DNA of 46,045 nucleotides, from contig DEIV01000110.1 of NCBI GenBank assembly GCA_002352665.1, positions 1 to 46,045 of the forward strand, given 5' to 3'. Source of the DNA: Flavobacteriaceae bacterium UBA2765. GTDB lineage: Bacteria > Bacteroidota > Bacteroidia > Flavobacteriales > Flavobacteriaceae. This document shows positions 1 through 7,439 of the stretch, in pieces. A program made the position numbers and the translations under genes. The notes below the pieces were generated by a model that worked only from the letters and a program-made list of their open reading frames with translations, made no database searches and was not told the DNA's origin. Numbering within the stretch: the stretch's first letter is position 1; the number at the start of each line of letters is the position of its first letter.

Positions 1-1
1 T

Positions 2-1456
2 GGTGAAACCAAAGAAAGAGGTACTATGGTTACCTTTATGGCTGACGATACTGTTTTTCAAACAGAAATAGATTATAGCTACGAAACGCTTTCTATGCGT
101 ATGCGTGAGCTTTCATTTTTAAATCAAAAAGTAAAAATTTCAATCACAGATAAACGCGTAAAAGATGATGAAGGAAATTTTATTCATGAGGGTTTTTATA
201 GTGAAGACGGATTAAAGGAATTTGTTGAATATTTAGATGCCACTAGAGAGCAATTAACGTCAGAAATTATTTCAATGGAGGGCGAAAAAAATAACATTCC
301 TGTTGAAGTAGCTATGGTGTATAACACTTCTTACACTGAAAATTTGCACTCCTACGTAAATAACATCAATACGCATGAAGGAGGCACACACCTTTCAGGG
401 TTTAGAAGAGGATTGACAAATACCCTTAAAAAATATGCAGACAATTCAGGCCTTTTAAAGAACTTAAAATTTGAAATTGCAGGTGATGATTTTCGTGAAG
501 GATTAACGGCTATTATATCTGTAAAAGTAGCTGAACCACAATTTGAAGGACAAACAAAAACGAAGTTAGGAAACCGTGAAGTTTCTGCTGCGGTAAGTCA
601 GGCGGTCTCTGAAATGTTATCGGACTATTTAGAAGAACATCCTGATGACGCTAAAATTATTGTCCAAAAAGTAATCTTAGCTGCTCAAGCCAGACATGCT
701 GCGAGCAAAGCACGCGAAATGGTACAACGCAAAACCGTAATGACAGGTGGAGGTTTACCCGGAAAATTATCTGATTGTGCTTGGACAGATCCTGAAAAAT
801 GTGAAATATTCTTAGTTGAGGGCGATTCAGCGGGTGGTACTGCAAAACAAGGTAGAGATCGTAATTTTCAAGCCATTTTACCATTACGTGGTAAAATATT
901 GAATGTTGAAAAAGCAATGCCTCATAAAGTTTTTGAAAATGAAGAAATCAAAAGCATGTATACCGCATTAGGGGTAACTATAGGTACAGAAGAAGATAGC
1001 AAAGCTTTAAATCTTGCAAAATTACGTTATCATAAAATTGTAATTATGTGTGATGCCGATGTAGATGGTAGTCATATTGCCACATTAATTTTAACGTTCT
1101 TTTTCAGATATATGAAAGAGCTTATAGAAGAAGGTTATGTATATATTGCTGCACCACCATTATATTTAATAAAAAAAGGAGCAAAAAAAGAATATGCATG
1201 GAGTGATGAAGCTCGAGATGCAATCGTTAAGAAATTTGATGGAGGAACTATTCAAAGATATAAAGGTCTTGGTGAAATGAATGCAGTTCAATTATGGGAT
1301 ACCACTATGAATCCTGATTTTAGAACCATGAGAAGAGTTACAATTGATAATGGTACTGAAGCAGATAGAGTATTCTCTATGTTAATGGGAGATGAAGTTC
1401 CTCCAAGAAGAGAATTTATTGAAAAAAATGCAATTTACGCCAATATAGATATTTAG
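2..1456 (+). CDS. gyrB: DNA gyrase subunit B, 5' end cut off by the window edge
   Basis: GyrB is the ATPase and Toprim subunit of the type II topoisomerase that introduces negative supercoils. The reading frame is open from base 2, before the first ATG at 26, and codes GETKERGT, typical of the GyrB transducer domain, so the gene is truncated by the window and does not start at 26. About 484 residues are present; related flavobacterial proteins are roughly 645, so most of the GHKL ATPase domain is missing. The Toprim domain is intact: EGDSAGG with its metal-binding Glu at 818-820, and the DADVDG acidic cluster at 1052-1066. The C-terminal QRYKGLGEMN motif is also present. ParE is the alternative, but the sequence around LPLRGKILNVEKA and the long shared GyrB blocks favour GyrB. 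No gyrA is nearby. Confidence 0.96.
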   Translation, partial: GETKERGTMVTFMADDTVFQTEIDYSYETLSMRMRELSFLNQKVKISITDKRVKDDEGNFIHEGFYSEDGLKEFVEYLDATREQLTSEIISMEGEKNNIPVEVAMVYNTSYTENLHSYVNNINTHEGGTHLSGFRRGLTNTLKKYADNSGLLKNLKFEIAGDDFREGLTAIISVKVAEPQFEGQTKTKLGNREVSAAVSQAVSEMLSDYLEEHPDDAKIIVQKVILAAQARHAASKAREMVQRKTVMTGGGLPGKLSDCAWTDPEKCEIFLVEGDSAGGTAKQGRDRNFQAILPLRGKILNVEKAMPHKVFENEEIKSMYTALGVTIGTEEDSKALNLAKLRYHKIVIMCDADVDGSHIATLILTFFFRYMKELIEEGYVYIAAPPLYLIKKGAKKEYAWSDEARDAIVKKFDGGTIQRYKGLGEMNAVQLWDTTMNPDFRTMRRVTIDNGTEADRVFSMLMGDEVPPRREFIEKNAIYANIDI

Positions 1457-1550
1457 GTCGTCTCCCCCAAGAAGAGGAAGTCAGAAAGCGTAAAAACCAA
1501 TAAGGTCACAAATGATATTTAAAATGTTAATAATACACGAACAATTCCAC

Positions 1551-1568
1551 TCCCGATAACTATCGGGA
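1551..1568. repeat. 18-base palindrome TCCCGATA-AC-TATCGGGA
   Basis: Perfect inverted repeat with 8-base arms (1551-1558 and 1561-1568) and a 2-base centre in the gyrB-mdh intergenic region (207 bases). No T tract follows, so it is a poor intrinsic terminator. From memory, palindromes of this CCCGATA type are dispersed in flavobacterial intergenic DNA, so a small REP-like repeat is likely. The rest of the gap holds nothing I can name. Confidence 0.6.
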
Positions 1569-1663
1569 CGGGATAACATGGGTTATGGGAATACCTTTAA
1601 CTAAATACTATCATTGAGAAAACATTGCATAAAAAATAAAAATAATTTATAAATACTATTAAA

Positions 1664-2590
1664 ATGAAAGTAACCATTGTTGGAGCAGGTGCTGTTGGTG
1701 CTAGTTGTGCTGAGTACATTGCAATTAAAAATTTCGCATCAGAAGTTGTAATTTTAGATATTAAAGAAGGTTTTGCCGAAGGTAAGGCTATGGATTTAAT
1801 GCAAACAGCTTCTTTAAATGGTTTTGATACCAAAATTGTTGGTGTAACTGGAGATTATTCTAAAACTGCAAATAGTAATGTTTGTGTAATTACATCAGGC
1901 ATTCCGCGTAAGCCGGGAATGACTCGTGAAGAATTGATAGGTATCAATGCAGGTATTGTAAAAATGGTATCCACCAGTTTATTAGAACATTCGCCAAACA
2001 CTATTTTTATAGTCGTTAGTAATCCAATGGACACTATGGCTTATTTAGTTCATAAATCAACCGGAATTGCAAAACATAGAATTATTGGAATGGGTGGTGC
2101 TTTAGATTCTGCTCGTTTTAAATATAGATTGGCAGAAGCTCTTGGTGCTCCAATTTCTGACGTTGACGGTATGGTTATTGGTGGACATTCAGATACAGGA
2201 ATGATACCATTAACACGTATGGCCACTAGAAATAGTGTTCCTGTAACCGAATTTTTATCTAAAGAAAGGTTAGAGCAAGTAGCTGCTGACACTAAAGTTG
2301 GTGGTGCTACCTTAACCAAGTTATTAGGCACCTCTGCATGGTATGCTCCGGGTGCAGCCGTTTCTAGTATGGTACAAGCTATTGCTTGCGACCAGAAAAA
2401 AATGTTCCCTGTGTCTACTTTATTAGATAATCAATATGATCTTTCAGACATTTCAATTGGTGTGCCGGTAATTTTAGGGAAAAACGGTATTGAAAAGGTT
2501 GTCAACTTAGAATTAACTGAGGCAGAAAAAGCCAAAATGCAAGAAAGTGCTGCTGCAGTTAAAAAAACTAACGGATTATTAGAAGTATAA
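1664..2590 (+). CDS. mdh: malate dehydrogenase (LDH-like type)
   Basis: Interconverts malate and oxaloacetate with NAD(H) in the TCA cycle; cytosolic. The protein has 308 residues, normal for the family. It begins with the nucleotide-binding GAGAVG (7-12), with Asp32 at the end of the second beta strand, which predicts NAD over NADP. Substrate arginines Arg82 and Arg88 lie in IPRKPGMTRE, and Arg151 and Asp148 in GGALDSARF. The catalytic histidine is His175 in GGHSDTG. Arg82 in the substrate loop supports malate rather than lactate specificity. The ATG at 1664 starts directly on the Rossmann strand MKVTIVGAG. The gene is monocistronic, ending at a strong hairpin terminator. Confidence 0.96.
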   Translation: MKVTIVGAGAVGASCAEYIAIKNFASEVVILDIKEGFAEGKAMDLMQTASLNGFDTKIVGVTGDYSKTANSNVCVITSGIPRKPGMTREELIGINAGIVKMVSTSLLEHSPNTIFIVVSNPMDTMAYLVHKSTGIAKHRIIGMGGALDSARFKYRLAEALGAPISDVDGMVIGGHSDTGMIPLTRMATRNSVPVTEFLSKERLEQVAADTKVGGATLTKLLGTSAWYAPGAAVSSMVQAIACDQKKMFPVSTLLDNQYDLSDISIGVPVILGKNGIEKVVNLELTEAEKAKMQESAAAVKKTNGLLEV

Positions 2591-2613
2591 ACGTATTTCA
2601 ACTCAATTCATGT

Positions 2614-2654
2614 AAAAAGACCACCTTTATCATGATAAAGGTGGTCTTTTTTTT
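2614..2654 (+). terminator. intrinsic terminator after mdh
   Basis: Near-perfect palindrome (left arm 2614-2632, right arm 2633-2651) containing GACCACCTTTATCA and its complement, followed by a run of eight T to 2654. It starts 24 bases after the mdh stop codon. Confidence 0.9.
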
Positions 2655-2705
2655 ATATTTGTCTAAATCTTACCTGTCGGAGAACAGGTTTTAAAACATA
2701 AAAAA

Positions 2706-3377
2706 ATGAACTTTACTAAAAAAATTATTTTATTATTACTTGTAGGTATTAGCATAAGTGTTTCTGCTCAAAATGAGCTTAAAGAAGGTGTTATTTCAAT
2801 GAAAATAACAATGTCCAGTGAAAACGAACAAGTAAATTCATCATTAGCTATGATGGGAGATCTAGCAACAACAACATTTTTTAAAGGACAAAAATCGCGT
2901 ACAGAAATGAAAAACCCTATGGCTGGAGAAACCACAACTATAGTAGATAACGACGCTAAAGAAATGCTTGTATTAATGAACAATCCAATGCTAGGTAAAA
3001 AGTATATGAAAAATAGTATGGAGGTTACAGAAGAACAACTTAAAAATATTACAGTAACCGAAACCGGAGATTCTAAAACAATTTTAGATTATGAATGTAA
3101 AGGCTATAATGTTGTTGTAATAAAAGATGGTGTTGAAGCCAAAATGACCATGTATACTACAGATAAAATCTCTGCCCCTAATCAAAATACTAGTGTATTA
3201 GGTGGTAAATTAAAAGGTTTTCCAATGTATATGATAATGAATATTAATCAAGGAGGAATGCCAATGACTACTACCATGGAAGTTACAGAAGCTAAAATTG
3301 AAAGTGTTGAAGATAGTAAGTTTGACATGACCATACCCGAGGGTTATAGCGAAATGCAAATACCATCAGGCAATTAG
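2706..3377 (+). CDS. secreted Met-rich DUF4412-like protein
   Basis: Function unknown. 223 residues. The N terminus is a type I signal peptide (two Lys at 5-6, hydrophobic stretch about 7-18, cleavage likely after SVSA at 21), so it should be periplasmic or attached outside. The mature part resembles the DUF4412 family of Bacteroidota by overall pattern: beta-rich, a KGxKSRTEM segment near 60-70, and a GYxVVVIKDG segment near 135. I count 22 methionines, about 10% of residues, many as PM, YM and MPM. A metal-binding or oxidation-buffering role is possible but only inferred. It is flanked by hairpin terminators on both sides, so it is its own transcription unit. Confidence 0.75.
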   Translation: MNFTKKIILLLLVGISISVSAQNELKEGVISMKITMSSENEQVNSSLAMMGDLATTTFFKGQKSRTEMKNPMAGETTTIVDNDAKEMLVLMNNPMLGKKYMKNSMEVTEEQLKNITVTETGDSKTILDYECKGYNVVVIKDGVEAKMTMYTTDKISAPNQNTSVLGGKLKGFPMYMIMNINQGGMPMTTTMEVTEAKIESVEDSKFDMTIPEGYSEMQIPSGN

Positions 3378-3396
3378 TATATGATAAAATTGTTTA

Positions 3397-3424
3397 AAAA
3401 ATCCCACTTCAGGTGGGATTTTTA
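3397..3424. terminator. bidirectional terminator between convergent genes
   Basis: Hairpin with arms AATCCCAC (to 3407) and GTGGGATT (from 3413), a 5-base loop, A's before and T's after. The U tract exists on both strands, so it can end the DUF4412-like gene (+) and, about 80 bases past its stop, the M28 peptidase gene (-). Confidence 0.8.
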
Positions 3425-3504
3425 TTTTATACGAATTTTAGCTTTTTTAGTATCTCCAAAAGTTATCCTAACACAATGACAAAAATATTAATCTCAAATT
3501 AATA

Positions 3505-4473
3505 TTACTCCTTTATTCTTTGAGGTGTATCTATGCCATTAATAATACTTTCAGTCCCTTTTGCAATAGCCTTAACTGTTTCTGTTATTGTGGTAACATT
3601 TAAGGTCTCAGCTTCATCAGAAACTTTATGATAATGTTTATCTCTATCTATAGGTCCAGTAGAAAACGTATGGGCAGGAATTCCTAATTTTGCCATAGAG
3701 GCATTGTCTGATCTATAAAATAAATCGAATTCAATATATGGATCCGGATATAATTTATAAGCCGTTCCTACTAAATTTTTCTGAATAATTTTACCAAAAT
3801 CAGAACGATCAAAGCCGGTCAACCATGCTGTTTTTGGTCCAAATCTAGATTCTTTCCCTATCATTTCTATATTGATACCAGTAATATATTTATCGGCATC
3901 TATTTGAGTGCCAAAATATGTCGATCCAAGCATACCTGCTTCTTCTCCCGTAAAGGCAACAAATACGATGGTTCTTTCATTATCGCCTTTTGCTTTAAAA
4001 TATTCTGCTAAAGCCAATACAGCTGCAACACCTGAAGCATCATCATCTGCTCCATTAAATATTTTATCACCTACCATTTCGTTTTTAACTCCCAAATGAT
4101 CATAATGAGCAGAAATGACAACAAATTCATCATTTTTACTACGTCCTTCCAACACGCCAATCACATTAAATAAATCTAATTCACCTTCTTTAAAACTCTG
4201 ACGAAATGAACTTAAGTCTTTAAATTTTTCCAAACCAATTCTTTCAAATTCTGACGCAATGTACTTTGCTGCTTTTTCAATTCCTGGAGTTCCAATTTTA
4301 CGACCTTCCATAGCATCATCAGATAGAGTATAAAGATGTTTTCTAACTGTTAAACTGTCTATCGTTGATTCTTTAACTGTATAATGTTCAATAGTAGGAG
4401 GAAGATCTGGTATTTCCTGACCATAGGCGGTTACAACAAGCAAGAAGCTTAAAATAAATAGTTTTGTTTTCAT
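3505..4473 (-). CDS. secreted M28-family zinc aminopeptidase
   Basis: Predicted dizinc exopeptidase of family M28, exported. 322 residues with a signal peptide (1-18, ending TAYG-Q). Zinc and catalytic motifs in order: AHYDHLG (His123, Asp125), GADDDASG (bridging Asp near 144), GEEAG (Glu177-Glu178), and a C-terminal HYH (His280/His282). The site that is usually NxDMIG, whose Asp binds zinc, reads NIEMIG here, so Glu203 replaces Asp; Glu can still coordinate zinc. The start at 4473 is the only Met that gives a full signal peptide. The gene is followed on the same strand by the shared terminator at 3397-3424. Substrate specificity cannot be told. Confidence 0.9.
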   Translation of the reverse strand: MKTKLFILSFLLVVTAYGQEIPDLPPTIEHYTVKESTIDSLTVRKHLYTLSDDAMEGRKIGTPGIEKAAKYIASEFERIGLEKFKDLSSFRQSFKEGELDLFNVIGVLEGRSKNDEFVVISAHYDHLGVKNEMVGDKIFNGADDDASGVAAVLALAEYFKAKGDNERTIVFVAFTGEEAGMLGSTYFGTQIDADKYITGINIEMIGKESRFGPKTAWLTGFDRSDFGKIIQKNLVGTAYKLYPDPYIEFDLFYRSDNASMAKLGIPAHTFSTGPIDRDKHYHKVSDEAETLNVTTITETVKAIAKGTESIINGIDTPQRIKE

Positions 4474-4540
4474 ATTAATTTAAATGTTAATGATAAATAG
4501 TTTGCAAAATATAATTTTGTTCTAGTTTCTAGTTAAATTT

Positions 4541-5428
4541 TTACTTTTTTGTTTGTATAGTTTTATAGATTCTAAATTTTTCTTTTGACAATGATTCGCT
4601 TATAAAATCAACAATCGGCTGTTGATTTTGATAAAAGAATGCACCTGCATAAGAATGACCTCCACCTTCAAAAGTGACCAGCTGGAATGACTCATTTAAA
4701 CTATGTAAATGCTGTGCTATTGAAAATGATCCAAAAAACATTAACCAACCCGGTGAGTTAGGAGGGCAATAGTGATGAGCGGCGGTAGCGTAAGGAACTA
4801 AAGGGTCTTTATCACCATGAAAAAATAGCATTGGTATACTATTTTTGTTTGAAATTAAGTTAAGATCCATAATAGCTCCTGCTCCAGATATTGCTCCGGC
4901 ATATTTAAACTCTTTTGACAATTTTTTTTCATACAATTGCATTTCTTCTCTATTCCAAAATGCAGCATGAAGTATAGTTTCTGCTCCGGCACTACTCCCT
5001 GCTATAAAGATCTTAGAAGAATCTATACCAAATTGATCACTTTTCTTAATAAGGTAATCTGTGGCTAACCAAAGTTGACTAGCGGCTATCTGTATTGCTT
5101 TAATTTTTTCTGACAACACCCCATTACAACCAAAGTCTCGGTTCTTCATATAAAGTGTGTAGCTAATAGATGCACAAGCAATGTTCTGATTCGCTAAATA
5201 GCTAGCTAATTTATGTCCACCCGTTCTATCACCATTAGAAAAGCCACCGCCATGAACATATATTACTAATGGAGTGCTTAAAAATGCATTATTTTTAGGT
5301 ATAAATAAATCAAGTTCAAGGCTTAGAGAATCATTAACGAAATAAGTATATGTCTTAAATTCTTGAGCTGACATCAAGGTTGATAAGAGAAGAACTATTA
5401 CAAACAGGAAGTTGTATTTTTTTATCAT
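4541..5428 (-). CDS. secreted alpha/beta-hydrolase, esterase/lipase-like
   Basis: 295 residues, alpha/beta-hydrolase fold, probably a carboxylesterase related to the HSL/BD-FAE type. A signal peptide covers about 1-21 (cleavage after MSAQ region). Visible motifs: oxyanion-hole HGGG at 59-62, nucleophile elbow GSSAG with Ser146, acid residue Asp208 in HGDKDP, and His258 in GGGHSYAG. The four are correctly spaced for an active enzyme. It sits 67 bases upstream of the M28 peptidase gene on the same strand, so the two may be co-transcribed. The natural substrate is unknown. Confidence 0.85.
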   Translation of the reverse strand: MIKKYNFLFVIVLLLSTLMSAQEFKTYTYFVNDSLSLELDLFIPKNNAFLSTPLVIYVHGGGFSNGDRTGGHKLASYLANQNIACASISYTLYMKNRDFGCNGVLSEKIKAIQIAASQLWLATDYLIKKSDQFGIDSSKIFIAGSSAGAETILHAAFWNREEMQLYEKKLSKEFKYAGAISGAGAIMDLNLISNKNSIPMLFFHGDKDPLVPYATAAHHYCPPNSPGWLMFFGSFSIAQHLHSLNESFQLVTFEGGGHSYAGAFFYQNQQPIVDFISESLSKEKFRIYKTIQTKK

Positions 5429-5595
5429 ATTTCTGTAATTTAACTAGTTTTTCTTTTCAATTGGTCTAATGATTACACCTATACAAACGGCTTTTGAATT
5501 CCAATTTTTTGTACACTATTCCATTTGGTTACGAAAAGAAATTTCAATAGTTGGTTTGTAAAGTATCTTATTCTGACTTAACAGTTTCTATTTCT

Positions 5596-7272
5596 TTAGG
5601 ACAAACCAGAAATCGTGCCATTATCATCAATAGTCATATTTTCAGATGCCGGTATTGTTGGTAAACCAGGCATTCTCATCATTTTACCTAAAATAGGTAT
5701 TAAAAATTTTGCTCCGGCTGCTATTTCTATTTCACGTACAGTTACTCTAAATCCTTTTGGTCTGCCAATCAATTTTTCATTATCAGAAAAAGACTTTTGA
5801 GTTTTAGCCATACAGACAGCAAAATCAGAAAATCCCAATCTATCTATTCTCTTTAAGTTCAAGATGGCCTTATTATCATAATCAACACCATCTGCGCCAT
5901 ATATCTCTTTAGCAATTTTTTCTATCTTTTCCTTTACTGGAGATTTCCATTGATACATTGATTTAAACAAGGTAGCTTTATTTTCAACTACATCAACTAC
6001 CGCCATTGCCAATTCTTTTGTGCCATTACCTCCTGCTGCCCATCCATTAGCCAGAACTGCATTAACATCAAGAGTTTTGCATTTCTGTATAATCAACGCT
6101 ATTTCTTCTTCACTATCACTAGTAAAAGCATTAATTGCAACTACGGGTTCAATATTAAACTTTCTAATATTTTCAATATGCTTTTCCAAGTTTTCAAACC
6201 CCTTTTCAACACGTTCAACATGAGGGATATTATATTGGTCAACAGGTGAGCCACCATGATGACGTAAAGCTCTTATCGTAGCCACCAAAACCACTGCTTT
6301 TGGATTTAAATTAGCCGCGGTACATTTAATATTTAGGAATTTTTCAGCCCCTAAATCAGCCCCAAAACCAGCTTCTGTTATTACATATTCAGAAAGAGAA
6401 AGTCCCATTTTCGTTGCAAGTATCGTATTGGTACCTTGGGCTATATTTGCAAATGGTCCGCCATGTATTATTGCTGGATTATGTTCTAAAGTCTGTACCA
6501 AATTAGGTTTAATCGCATCTTTTAACAAAATAGCCATGGCATTTTCTGCCTTTAAATCACGAGCAAATATGGGTTTTTTATCAAAGGTAAATCCTATAAA
6601 AATATTACCTAATCGTTTTTTTAAATCACTGAACCCCGAAGCCATACATAATATAGCCATAACCTCAGAAGCCGGTGTAATATTAAATCCATCTTCACGA
6701 GGAATTCCGTTGGCAGTACCACCTAATCCAATAACAATATTTCTAAGAGACCTATCATTCATATCAATGACCCGTTTCCAGGCAACTGTTCTTCCATCAA
6801 GATTTAAATTATTGCTTTTACTTTGTAGATTATTATCAATTAAAGCAGCCAATAGATTATTTGCTTTTTCAACAGCATTAAAATCACCTGTAAAATGTAA
6901 ATTGATATCTTCCATTGGTATTACCTGAGAGTATCCTCCACCTGCAGCACCCCCTTTTATACCAAAAACAGGCCCTAAAGACGGTTCACGTAAAACTACT
7001 GTTGCTTGCTTTCCTATTTTATTTAACCCTTCGGTTAATCCTATAGAAACAGTTGTTTTCCCTTCACCTGCCGGCGTAGGTGTCAAGGCCGTTACCAATA
7101 TTAAATTATTGTTCTTTATCTTTTCATCATCTATTAAATGGAGTGGTAATTTAGCCTTGTATTTACCAAAATGCTCTAAATCATCAACATCTATATTTAA
7201 TTTATCTGCAATTGTATTAATGTGAATTAACTCGGTTTGCTGAGCTATTTCAATATCAGAAAGTGGTTTCAT
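5596..7272 (-). CDS. fhs: formate-tetrahydrofolate ligase
   Basis: ATP-dependent synthesis of 10-formyl-tetrahydrofolate from formate and THF, a cytosolic one-carbon entry step used for purines and fMet. 558 residues, the usual length. The ATP-binding P-loop TPAGEGKTTVSIGL is at 66-79, followed by VVLREPSLGPVFGIKGGAAG and HFTGDFNAV blocks that are hallmarks of the family. The start at 7272 gives the standard N terminus with D-I-E-I-A. It stands alone between the esterase (167-base gap, no recognisable element) and the divergent secDF gene. Its presence does not by itself imply acetogenesis: no other Wood-Ljungdahl genes are in the window. Confidence 0.96.
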   Translation of the reverse strand: MKPLSDIEIAQQTELIHINTIADKLNIDVDDLEHFGKYKAKLPLHLIDDEKIKNNNLILVTALTPTPAGEGKTTVSIGLTEGLNKIGKQATVVLREPSLGPVFGIKGGAAGGGYSQVIPMEDINLHFTGDFNAVEKANNLLAALIDNNLQSKSNNLNLDGRTVAWKRVIDMNDRSLRNIVIGLGGTANGIPREDGFNITPASEVMAILCMASGFSDLKKRLGNIFIGFTFDKKPIFARDLKAENAMAILLKDAIKPNLVQTLEHNPAIIHGGPFANIAQGTNTILATKMGLSLSEYVITEAGFGADLGAEKFLNIKCTAANLNPKAVVLVATIRALRHHGGSPVDQYNIPHVERVEKGFENLEKHIENIRKFNIEPVVAINAFTSDSEEEIALIIQKCKTLDVNAVLANGWAAGGNGTKELAMAVVDVVENKATLFKSMYQWKSPVKEKIEKIAKEIYGADGVDYDNKAILNLKRIDRLGFSDFAVCMAKTQKSFSDNEKLIGRPKGFRVTVREIEIAAGAKFLIPILGKMMRMPGLPTIPASENMTIDDNGTISGLS

Positions 7273-7366
7273 TTTAAAAAAATTAAGTGACGAAGATACT
7301 AAAATTGATTAATAATTTATGGGGTATGTGGATAAACACAATCAATCTATAAAAAACTAAAAAACA

Positions 7367-7398
7367 ATTGTCTATTCACTTTTGAAACTCTATATTTG
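7367..7398 (+). promoter_or_regulatory. Bacteroidota-type promoter for secDF
   Basis: TATATTTG at 7391-7398 matches the TAnnTTTG -7 consensus. A -33-like ATTG lies at 7367-7370 with a 20-base spacer. The secDF start codon is 42 bases past the -7 element. Confidence 0.6.
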
Positions 7399-7439
7399 CA
7401 CGTTAATTAAAAAAATAGATATTTTAAACAAAAAGTAGC

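Noticed and set aside
26..28. ATG at 26 as the true gyrB start
   Set aside because: The frame is open upstream and codes conserved GyrB residues; the gene is cut by the window edge.
5596..7272. Acetogenic (Wood-Ljungdahl) pathway marker
   Set aside because: fhs is widespread for one-carbon metabolism and no other pathway gene is present.
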